Shown here in pieces: positions 26,284 to 33,562 of a stretch of DNA of 64,000 nt. The notes under the pieces were generated by a model. It was not told the DNA's origin, made no database searches, and saw only the letters and a list, made by a program, of their open reading frames with translations. The stretch is from Saprospiraceae bacterium. Its GTDB lineage: Bacteria; Bacteroidota; Bacteroidia; Chitinophagales; Saprospiraceae. The stretch's first letter is position 1. Every line of letters starts with the position of its first letter. A program made the position numbers and the translations under genes. Where the stretch lies: positions 1 to 64,000 of the forward strand of contig WFYJ01000009.1 of NCBI GenBank assembly GCA_015490175.1, read 5' to 3'.

Positions 26284-26895
26284 ATGAGTTTTCTGAAGTC
26301 AAAGGGATTCAAGTACGTCAAGAACCTGATCATTGGTCTGGGTGCGTCGGTGGTGCTGCTGGGGGCCCTGGCCAAGCTCGAGAGCTGGTCCATGGCCAGT
26401 ACCATGCTGACCATCGGTCTGTGTACCGAGGCATTCATCTTTGCATTCCTTGGCATTATCGGCCCGGAGCCCGACTACTACTGGGACAAGCTCTTCCCGG
26501 GTCTGAGCGACTACAATGCACCCGTGCAGCCGCTGGTAGAGCAGTTGAGCGGTATCACCACTGGCGGTGGTGCGGCCGTGCAGCCCCTCAATGGCGAGGT
26601 CGTCGAGCAACAACTGGGCGGCATGCTGGCCGAGTTGCAGACCATGTCGAAAAACCTTTCGGCCCTCAAAGCCCTGCAGGAGGTGGACTTCTCGGGCACC
26701 AGTGAGCAGATCAAGGCCATGAACAACTTCTACACCAAGCTCAACGAAGCCATGGCCGACCTGGCCGACTCGCTCGAAGACACGCGTGCCTACAAGGAGC
26801 AGCTTGCCGCGTTGAACAAGAACCTCGGTTCGCTCAACACCGTGTACGGCAACATCCTGAACGCCATCGCTTCGGTACGTTCGGACAATGCCTGA
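26284..26895 (+). CDS. gldL: T9SS inner-membrane motor protein GldL (PorL)
   Basis: The 203-residue protein has two N-terminal transmembrane helices (about 14-32 and 40-60: NLIIGLGASVVLLGALAKLE, AFIFAFLGIIGPE) and the GldL hallmark KLESW between them. A coiled, mostly helical cytoplasmic domain follows. GldL forms the pentameric stator around the GldM dimer and uses proton flow to drive secretion and gliding. The conserved membrane glutamates (Glu in KLES and in CTEAF) are present. Confidence 0.96.
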   Translation: MSFLKSKGFKYVKNLIIGLGASVVLLGALAKLESWSMASTMLTIGLCTEAFIFAFLGIIGPEPDYYWDKLFPGLSDYNAPVQPLVEQLSGITTGGGAAVQPLNGEVVEQQLGGMLAELQTMSKNLSALKALQEVDFSGTSEQIKAMNNFYTKLNEAMADLADSLEDTRAYKEQLAALNKNLGSLNTVYGNILNAIASVRSDNA

Positions 26896-26974
26896 CGCCA
26901 TCGGTAGCCTGAGCGGATGCTTTTTTCCGCAAACAGATGGCGCACCCATTGTCAAACCATAAAAAAGAGTTGCA

Positions 26975-28540
26975 ATGTCTATACCCAAGGAGCCGCGGCA
27001 GTTGATGATCAACCTGATGTATCTGGTGTTGACCGCACTGCTCGCGCTGAACGTATCTGCCGAGGTGATGAATGCCTTCTTCTCGCTCGATCGGGGCCTG
27101 AAGAACTCCAATGCTATCGTGGACAACACCAACGCGCAGATACTCGCCAATATCAACAAACAGGCCGACGCCTATAAAAACGAGCAGAACGAGGCCTACC
27201 GCCAGGCCGCCATCCGCGCCAACGAGCTGACACAGGAGCTGGTGGACTACGTTCAGATTGTCTGGGATTCGCTCTTCAATGCCGCCGGCGGCCCCAATCC
27301 CGATCATCCCGAAATGCCCAAGCGCAAAAAGGACAAGGACATCACCACGCGCCTGCTGGTGCTTGGCCCCGACGGCAACCCGAAAACGCCCGACGCCCTG
27401 GGCTACGAACTGGAGCGTCGCATCCAGGCCACGCGCGACAGCCTGCTCAAGCTGGTGGATTACGATTCGGCGCTGGTGGCTTCCATTCCGCTCGAGGTCG
27501 AAGATGAATGGAAGGAGTCGAAAGACAAGGTCAGTTGGGCCGACTGGAAGTTCCGGCAGATGCCGGTGGCCGCCGTCTTCCCGCTGCTGCGCAAAATCCA
27601 GACCGACGCCAAGACCTCGAACACGACCATCCTCAACCACCTGTTCAAGCAGGTGAGCGGTGAGGAGATCAAGTTCGACGCCTTCGAGCCCGTCGTCTCG
27701 GCCCGCAAGTCTTATGTCATCAAGGGCGACAAATACGTGGCCGATGTCTTCCTGAGTGCCTACAGCACTTCGGCCGGCGACAATACGGAGATCTACATCA
27801 ACGGCAAGCGCTATCCCGTAAAGGATGGCAAAGCCACTTACGAAGTGCCTACCTCTTCGATCGGCACCAAGAAGTACAAGGTGGAGATTCGAGTGAAGAA
27901 CCCGCTGACGGGCGAGGTGAAGACCTACACCAAAGAGTTCGAATACGAAGTGGGCGAGCGCTCGATCGCCGTATCGGCCGACAAGATGAACGTCTTTTAC
28001 ATCGGCGTGGACAACCCCGTCACCGTGTCGGCTGCCGGCATTCCCACCAGCTCGCTGCGCGTGAGCATCCAAGGCGGTGGCGGTTCCATCAAGCAGGTAG
28101 GCAGCGACAAGAGCCATTACATCGTGCGCGTGACGCAGCCCACCGACCAATGCTACGTCGTGGTCAGTGGCGGCGGCGTGACGCACCGCGCACAATTCCG
28201 CGTCAAGCGCATCCCCGACCCCGTGGCGCGCCTCGGCAAGAAGACCGATGGTTCGATGGGCAACGGCGAGTTCAAGGCGCAACCGGGCGTACTGGCCTGG
28301 CTCGACAACTTCGATTTCGACGCCAAGTGCGAAATTGCCGGCTTTACGCTCACACGCGTGCAGCCCCGCAAAGACCCCGTCGAGGTGCAAAACCGGGGCG
28401 GGCGCTTCCAGCAGGCCGCGCTGCGCCTGGTGCGTGCCGCCAAGCCCGGCGACGTGTACTACTTCGACAACGTGCGGGCGCGCTGCCCGGGCGACAAAGT
28501 GACGCGAAAGATCAACTCGATGGTATTCCGCATTCAGTAA
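26975..28540 (+). CDS. gldM: T9SS motor/shaft protein GldM (PorM)
   Basis: The 521-residue protein has the typical start SIPKEPRQLMINLMYLVLTA with one transmembrane helix (about 12-32). A long periplasmic part follows, beginning with a helical bundle domain and then Ig-like domains. GldM is the rotating shaft that transmits inner-membrane energy to the GldKN ring. The length equals that of well-studied family members. It follows gldL by 79 bp. Confidence 0.96.
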   Translation: MSIPKEPRQLMINLMYLVLTALLALNVSAEVMNAFFSLDRGLKNSNAIVDNTNAQILANINKQADAYKNEQNEAYRQAAIRANELTQELVDYVQIVWDSLFNAAGGPNPDHPEMPKRKKDKDITTRLLVLGPDGNPKTPDALGYELERRIQATRDSLLKLVDYDSALVASIPLEVEDEWKESKDKVSWADWKFRQMPVAAVFPLLRKIQTDAKTSNTTILNHLFKQVSGEEIKFDAFEPVVSARKSYVIKGDKYVADVFLSAYSTSAGDNTEIYINGKRYPVKDGKATYEVPTSSIGTKKYKVEIRVKNPLTGEVKTYTKEFEYEVGERSIAVSADKMNVFYIGVDNPVTVSAAGIPTSSLRVSIQGGGGSIKQVGSDKSHYIVRVTQPTDQCYVVVSGGGVTHRAQFRVKRIPDPVARLGKKTDGSMGNGEFKAQPGVLAWLDNFDFDAKCEIAGFTLTRVQPRKDPVEVQNRGGRFQQAALRLVRAAKPGDVYYFDNVRARCPGDKVTRKINSMVFRIQ

Positions 28541-28558
28541 TCAGTAATTGATTCCGCT

Positions 28559-28585
28559 GTGTGGGGTGGGCGTTCCGCCCCACAC
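28559..28585. other. hairpin between gldM and gldN
   Basis: GTGTGGGG and CCCCACAC form an eight-bp GC-rich stem in the 63-bp gap between gldM and gldN. No T-run follows on the plus strand. Like the gldK-gldL stem it could modulate mRNA stability or translation of the following gene. Confidence 0.65.
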
Positions 28586-28603
28586 GGCAAAAACTCTGTC
28601 CAA

Positions 28604-29464
28604 ATGAAATTTGCCCAGCAACTGGTGATGACGGCAGCCCTCGTGCTGTTGGCTGCTGCCGCAATGGCGCAACAACCCGAAAACATCCTCACCGAGTCGA
28701 GCGGACTCAACGGCGAGCAACCCATCGACGACATCGTCGAGAAGCGCACCGTGGTAGAGCACCGCGTGTTGCCCTACGATCACGTGCGCGAAGCGGACAT
28801 CTTCTGGGAAAAGCGCATCTGGCGCGTCATCGACGTGCGCGAGAAGATGAACCTGCCGTTCGCCTATCCGCCGCGTCCGCTCTTCCAGATCCTGCTCGAA
28901 GGCGTGCTCAGCGGCGAGCTGACGGCCTACAGCGTGGAAGACGACGAGTTCAAACATCCCCTCGACCGCTCGGAAGTGGCCTCGAAGGTGAGCGTGGTGG
29001 ACACCATCACCATCTTCGACCCCGACACCTACGAGGAAAAGTACGAGGTGGTGCGCAACGACATCAACCCCGAAGACATCAAGCGCTACCGCATCAAGGA
29101 GATCTGGTTCTTCGACGAGGAAAGTTCCACGATGAAAGTGCGCATCCTCGGCATTGCCCCGCTGTACGAAAACAAAGACGACCAGGGCAATGTGCGCTTC
29201 GAGCAGCCCCTGTTCTGGATCTACTATCCGCATGCCCGCGAACTGCTGGCCCGCGAGCGCGTCTTCAACGAGTTCAACGACGCCAGCCCCATGACCTGGG
29301 AAGACCTGTTCGAGATGCGCTTCTTCTCGAGCTACGTGTACAAGGCATCCAACGTGCGCGATCGCCGTCTGCAAGACTACCTCACCGGCATCGACCTGCT
29401 GTTGGAAGGCAAGAAAATCGAAGAAGAAATCTTCAACTTCGAGCAAGACCTCTGGTCGTACTGA
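28604..29464 (+). CDS. gldN: T9SS ring protein GldN (PorN)
   Basis: The 286-residue exported protein has a signal peptide (QQLVMTAALVLLAAAAMAQ) and the GldN features VLPYDHVREADIFWEKRIWRV split over a turn, RVIDVREKMNLPF and IKEIWFFDEE. It binds GldK to make the outer ring of the T9SS and contacts GldM. The start at 28604 is chosen for the signal peptide. The gene closes the cluster and is followed by a strong terminator. Confidence 0.96.
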   Translation: MKFAQQLVMTAALVLLAAAAMAQQPENILTESSGLNGEQPIDDIVEKRTVVEHRVLPYDHVREADIFWEKRIWRVIDVREKMNLPFAYPPRPLFQILLEGVLSGELTAYSVEDDEFKHPLDRSEVASKVSVVDTITIFDPDTYEEKYEVVRNDINPEDIKRYRIKEIWFFDEESSTMKVRILGIAPLYENKDDQGNVRFEQPLFWIYYPHARELLARERVFNEFNDASPMTWEDLFEMRFFSSYVYKASNVRDRRLQDYLTGIDLLLEGKKIEEEIFNFEQDLWSY

Positions 29465-29490
29465 CCGGAAGCCACCCTCCTGCGCGACAA

Positions 29491-29527
29491 GGCGTCGCAC
29501 CGTCTGCAGATGGTGCGACGCCTTTTT
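29491..29527 (+). terminator. rho-independent terminator of the gld operon
   Basis: GGCGTCGCACC and GGTGCGACGCC form a perfect 11-bp stem with a 10-nt loop followed by TTTTTGTTTTT. It lies 27 bp past the gldN stop. Confidence 0.95.
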
Positions 29528-29575
29528 GTTTTTGCTTGGGAAGTGCGCAGAAAATGTAAAAATGATTGAAAAAAT

Positions 29576-29609
29576 TTTGCTTTTTTATCAAAAAGTGATA
29601 TACTTTTGC
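29576..29609 (+). promoter_or_regulatory. canonical Bacteroidota promoter of the ArsC-like gene
   Basis: TTTTGC at 29576-29581 (-33 region) and TACTTTTGC at 29601-29609 (-7 box, TAnnTTTG) are about 20 bp apart. The ATG is at 29641, giving a leader of about 25 nt. It lies in AT-rich DNA just after the gld terminator. Confidence 0.75.
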
Positions 29610-29640
29610 ACATCTGATCCGATTGCCAAAATTTTTGTCT

Positions 29641-30027
29641 ATGAAAACTCACCCTCGGGAAATTCTGATCTATTACAACCCCGAATCCTCCAGCGACCGC
29701 AAGACAGTGGCTTTCGCCAAAAGTATTTCGCGACACGTACGGGCCTATGCCTACAGCCAGGCACCCTCTTCGCCCACGAGCTGGCAACAGATCCTCAAGG
29801 CGGTGGGGCTGCATCCCAAGGAGCTGCTGAACAAGGCGCACCCCTATTACCAGGCGCACATCCGCGGCAGAGACTTCGACGAAGAATGCTGGGTCAAGAT
29901 CATCATGAGGAACCCCGATTTGCTCAAAGCGCCTATTGCCATTCGTGGCAGCAGAGCCATCCAGTGTTGCGCTCCAACGGATATCTTCAAGCTGACCGAC
30001 GCCCCTGCAGAAGTATCGCTCGAGTAG
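29641..30027 (+). CDS. ArsC/Spx-like thioredoxin-fold protein lacking the catalytic cysteine
   Basis: The 128-residue protein has the ArsC fold pattern: N-terminal strand ILIYYNPESSSDRKT, helix, LLNKAHPYY, and the C-terminal APIAIRGSRAIQCC region where ArsC has RPI. The usual CxxxR/CxxS active-site cysteine of the N-terminal loop is replaced by serine (ESSSDR), so arsenate reduction is unlikely. Two adjacent Cys occur near residue 113. Spx-like regulation or a structural role is possible. A canonical promoter precedes it. The TVAFAKS segment is encoded by a GGCTTTCGCCAAA variant motif (29709-29721). Confidence 0.7.
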   Translation: MKTHPREILIYYNPESSSDRKTVAFAKSISRHVRAYAYSQAPSSPTSWQQILKAVGLHPKELLNKAHPYYQAHIRGRDFDEECWVKIIMRNPDLLKAPIAIRGSRAIQCCAPTDIFKLTDAPAEVSLE

Positions 30028-30187
30028 CGAAGCAGGGGCCGATGATCGGCTGAAGTCCAGGCAAGCCATCTGTTTCCATCCCTCAGGCTTTTTTGAGCAG
30101 TTTCAACCTCGCTTCACCTTCCCGAAGCGGGGTTGATTTTTTGCCGAAAGGCGTCACAAATGGGCACACAAGGGGCAAGTGCCGTAT

Positions 30188-30196
30188 TACCTTTGC
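30188..30196 (+). promoter_or_regulatory. -7 box TACCTTTGC of purN
   Basis: A perfect TAnnTTTG box lies 43 bp before the purN ATG. A copy of TTTGCCGAAAGGC lies upstream at 30140-30152. Confidence 0.65.
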
Positions 30197-30238
30197 TGAG
30201 TGTCGTATTTTCTCGCTCCGCAAACCGAACAGCGTATC

Positions 30239-30832
30239 ATGCCCCATCGCCTTGCCATTTTCGCTTCCGGATCGGGTACCAATGCCGAGCAAATCATGGA
30301 ATACTTCTCCGGCCGGGAAGATGTGTCGGTGGCCCTGGTGGTGAGCAACAAAGCCCGGGCCGGCGTACTCGACCGCGCCCGGCGGTTCGGGCTGCCCACG
30401 CTGCTGATCGATCGGGCGATGTTTTACGAAAGTGAAGATATTTTGAAAATACTGAATCAGTACGGCATTGATTTTGTGGTGTTGGCGGGGTTTCTATGGC
30501 TCGTGCCGGAATATCTGGTGAAGGCATTCAAAGGCAGGATGGTCAATATCCATCCGGCACTGTTGCCGCACTATGGGGGGAAGGGCATGTATGGCATGCA
30601 CGTGCATCGGGCTGTCGTGGCACATGGCGAGCGCGAAACGGGCATTACCATTCACTACGTCAACGAGCGCTACGACGAAGGCGACATCGTCTTTCAGGCC
30701 CGTTGCCCGGTCGATCCCCACGATACGCCCGAAGATGTGGCCCGCAAGGTGCATGCACTCGAGTACGCCCATTATCCCCGTGTAATCGACGAATTGCTGC
30801 AACGCTTGCCCGAGGGCTTGCGTAACTCATAA
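30239..30832 (+). CDS. purN: phosphoribosylglycinamide formyltransferase
   Basis: The 197-residue enzyme transfers the formyl group of 10-formyl-THF to GAR in purine synthesis. It has the N-terminal IFASGSGTNAE phosphate-binding loop and the catalytic region VNIHPALLPHYGGKGMYG with Asn/His. The Asp of the triad sits in NERYDEGDI. The start at 30239 (MPHRLAIF) fits the family. It is monocistronic or co-transcribed with the next gene, 53 bp downstream. Confidence 0.95.
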   Translation: MPHRLAIFASGSGTNAEQIMEYFSGREDVSVALVVSNKARAGVLDRARRFGLPTLLIDRAMFYESEDILKILNQYGIDFVVLAGFLWLVPEYLVKAFKGRMVNIHPALLPHYGGKGMYGMHVHRAVVAHGERETGITIHYVNERYDEGDIVFQARCPVDPHDTPEDVARKVHALEYAHYPRVIDELLQRLPEGLRNS

Positions 30833-30885
30833 TTCATACGAAAGGGCATGGAGCATTGTCCAAAATCCGGTTAAAATCAAACATC

Positions 30886-33048
30886 ATGAGCAGAGCATTG
30901 CTGCTGATTGCGTCCTTGTTGTGGATCCTGCCGGTGTTGCAGGCGCAGCAGGGCGAAAAAATGAGCTGGCGCAAGCATTTCAAGCTGGCCGAAAAGCTGT
31001 ATGAAAAGTCGCAGTACGCCGATGCGGCCTGGCACTACCGCGAGGCTTTCAAGCAAAAGACCCGCCGCAAGGAGCTGGCCTACAAGGCCGGCGAGTGCTA
31101 TTTCATCATCCGCGACTATCACAATGCGGCCGAGATGTGGCAGCACGTAAAGGACCAGGAAAAACTGTATCCGCTCATCGGCTTGAAGTATGCCCGGATG
31201 CTCAAGCAGGATGGCCGCTACGAGGAAGCCATGGAGGCGTTTGGGGAGTTCCTGCAACGCTATGAGGGTGACGACAAGGCCGTGGTGACCGACATCGTGC
31301 AGACCGAGATCAAGGGATGCGAGCTGGCACTCGAGCTGAAGGCAAAGGGCCCCGATCCTTCGGTGACTGTGGAGCATCTGGGTGAGCCGGTCAACACGCC
31401 AGAAACGGAGTTTGCGCCGCTGCCCGTGTCTGACGATGTGCTCTATTTCTCATCGACCGTAGGCACGCGCGCCGAGATCTACCGCACGCAGAAGGTCAAT
31501 GGGCGATGGACCAAGCCGGTGGTGCCACAATCCTTCCCCGAGATCCGCGACGACCACTATTGCAACGGCACCCTCTCGCCCGACCAGAAGCGCTTTTACT
31601 TCACCATTTGCAAATCGGTAGAGAGCTGGGGCGGGTTGACCACGCGCTGCGAAATTTACGTGACCCAGCGCGTGGGCAATGCCTGGAGTACGCCCGAGCG
31701 TCTGCGCGACTACATCAACCAGCCCGAGGCGACCACCACCCATCCCTGTGTGGTGCACGACGGCAATACCGAGATCCTGTATTTTGCTTCCAACCGGGAA
31801 GGGGGCAAGGGAGGTATGGACATCTGGTACGCAACGCGCGACTTGCGCAGCAACGACATCGATTTTTCCTACCCCATCAATGCCGGATCGGACATCAACA
31901 CCATGGGCGACGAAATCACTCCCTGGTACGACAGCCGCACCGGGCAGCTCTATTTCGCGTCGAATGGACATGTGAGTATTGGCGGCCTCGACATCTTTCG
32001 CGCCAAAGGGGCCAAGAGCCACTGGGAACAACCACAAAACATGGGCATTCCCCTGAACTCGCCTGCCGATGACTTTTTCTACATCGAACTGCCTTCCGGC
32101 AAAGGGGGCTATCTGGTGTCGAACCGCACCTTCGACGTAGAGAAGATCACCACCACGCACGAGGATTTGTTTGCTTTCAGCAAAAAGCCGAAAGCAGCGC
32201 TGGTGGCCAAGGGCGAAATCCTGGAAAAAAACAGCGAGGAGCGGCTCACCGGGGCCGTGGTGCGCCTCTATGCCCTGAATGACGACGGTACGCGGCGGCT
32301 CGTGGCTTCGATCACTTCCGAAAACGGCTACTACCGCTTCGACGTGGAGCCCGAGCAGCACTACCGCATCGAGGCCGAAGCCGAAGGCTATCTGCCTGCC
32401 AGCTATGAGTTTTCCACAGACGACTACATCACCTTTACCGAATACGGCGCACCGCTCTACCTCGAAGCACTCGAGGCCATCCCCGATGAGCCGGGCACCG
32501 AGCTGCCGCCTGCCATCGACACGCATGTGCACCAGCCCGATGAGCCGCCCCATGCCCATGAGGAAATGCCTGCCGAGGAGGTCGAAGAACCTGTACGTCC
32601 TTCTCAATCGGAAACGACTGATGATGAGCAGGAAACAGGGGCCGCTCCCCCTGCAGACAGCCCTTCCGCGACCGAATCGGATGAGGACATGCTGCCATCC
32701 ATAGCCGTAGGTGAAGACGGCACCTACATCATGCGCGGACGGTCGAAATACGACAACTATGAAGTGCTGACCCGCGCCAGGCGATTCCCCGGCACGTACT
32801 ATAAGATCCAGCTCATTGCCGTCAAGCACTTCGACCCGGATCATCCGCGCTACGAGCCCGTGAAGGAATGGGGCGAGCTGGAGACGGAGTACATCATCGA
32901 GAAGAAGCTCACGCGCGTGTTGCTGGCGCGCTTCTTCTCGCTCGAAGAGGCCCAGGCCGTGCTGGAAGAGGTGCGCAAGGTGTCGCCCTTCGAGCGCGCG
33001 TTCATCGTCGAATACGAGGACGGTGAAAGGGTGCGCAGAGTGCGGTGA
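30886..33048 (+). CDS. PorE-like TPR - PD40 - CarboxypepD-like protein with SPOR-like C-terminus
   Basis: The 720-residue exported protein has a signal peptide (LLLIASLLWILPVLQAQ) and TPR helices (about 30-150). A PD40 propeller follows (about 165-440; repeated 'YFASNREGGKGGMDIWYA'-type blades), then a carboxypeptidase-regulatory-like domain (about 445-540). After a long acidic/proline linker, the final 80 residues resemble a SPOR domain (YYKIQLIAV... VLLARFFSLEEAQAVLEEVR). Except for the end it parallels the OmpA-tailed protein at 5580. SPOR and OmpA both bind peptidoglycan, so both may tether envelope machinery, possibly the T9SS, to the wall. Direct T9SS function is inferred. Confidence 0.8.
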   Translation: MSRALLLIASLLWILPVLQAQQGEKMSWRKHFKLAEKLYEKSQYADAAWHYREAFKQKTRRKELAYKAGECYFIIRDYHNAAEMWQHVKDQEKLYPLIGLKYARMLKQDGRYEEAMEAFGEFLQRYEGDDKAVVTDIVQTEIKGCELALELKAKGPDPSVTVEHLGEPVNTPETEFAPLPVSDDVLYFSSTVGTRAEIYRTQKVNGRWTKPVVPQSFPEIRDDHYCNGTLSPDQKRFYFTICKSVESWGGLTTRCEIYVTQRVGNAWSTPERLRDYINQPEATTTHPCVVHDGNTEILYFASNREGGKGGMDIWYATRDLRSNDIDFSYPINAGSDINTMGDEITPWYDSRTGQLYFASNGHVSIGGLDIFRAKGAKSHWEQPQNMGIPLNSPADDFFYIELPSGKGGYLVSNRTFDVEKITTTHEDLFAFSKKPKAALVAKGEILEKNSEERLTGAVVRLYALNDDGTRRLVASITSENGYYRFDVEPEQHYRIEAEAEGYLPASYEFSTDDYITFTEYGAPLYLEALEAIPDEPGTELPPAIDTHVHQPDEPPHAHEEMPAEEVEEPVRPSQSETTDDEQETGAAPPADSPSATESDEDMLPSIAVGEDGTYIMRGRSKYDNYEVLTRARRFPGTYYKIQLIAVKHFDPDHPRYEPVKEWGELETEYIIEKKLTRVLLARFFSLEEAQAVLEEVRKVSPFERAFIVEYEDGERVRRVR

Positions 33049-33066
33049 ATTTCACCCACCAGAGAA

Positions 33067-33533
33067 GGTACTCGACGCAATCCGGTTTCTTGAGATGGAG
33101 CGAGGGAGCGACAGAGTGAGGGAGCGACAGAGAGACAGAGCGACACAGTGACAGAGTGATGGAGAGAGGAGTGAAGAGTGCCGATTTGACCGATTGAGGC
33201 CACTGAAAAAAGCCGAAAAATTATTCAGTTACACAGAGCACCCACTGAGAATACACTGAGTTTCAAAGAGTTAAAAAACTGCGCTCAACTGCGTCCATCT
33301 GCGCTTGAAAGCTGCGGTTCGTTCAAATTGATGCGCAAAAAGATTTGATTTACAATGATTTGATCAAAATCATCAGTCATAAGACCATAAAGTTCAGGCT
33401 TCTTCATGACACCTTTTTTCAGCGTGCTCAACCGATTGCACCGATTTGACCGATTGCACCGATTACACCGAATTACGCCATTTCGGCAATCGGATGTTCC
33501 CGAACCACTTTGATGCGAGCATAAACTTCCCCT
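33067..33533. repeat. interspersed mosaic repeat element E, both termini present
   Basis: The left end is GGTACTCGACGCAATCCGGT, then TTCTTGAGATGGAG. The right end, reverse-complemented, is TATGCTCGCATCAAAGTGGT, then TCGGGAA. Inside are a long GGAGCGACAGAGTGA tract, the 'GGCCACTGAAAAAAGCC' and TTACACAGAG modules shared with element B, the 'AACTGCGTCCATCTGCG' module and two blocks of ACCGATTTGACCGATTGCACC. The element separates two convergent genes and fills the 514-bp gap. Confidence 0.8.
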
Positions 33534-33562
33534 GAGGTTTTTCCGCGATGTCGTGGTGTCGA

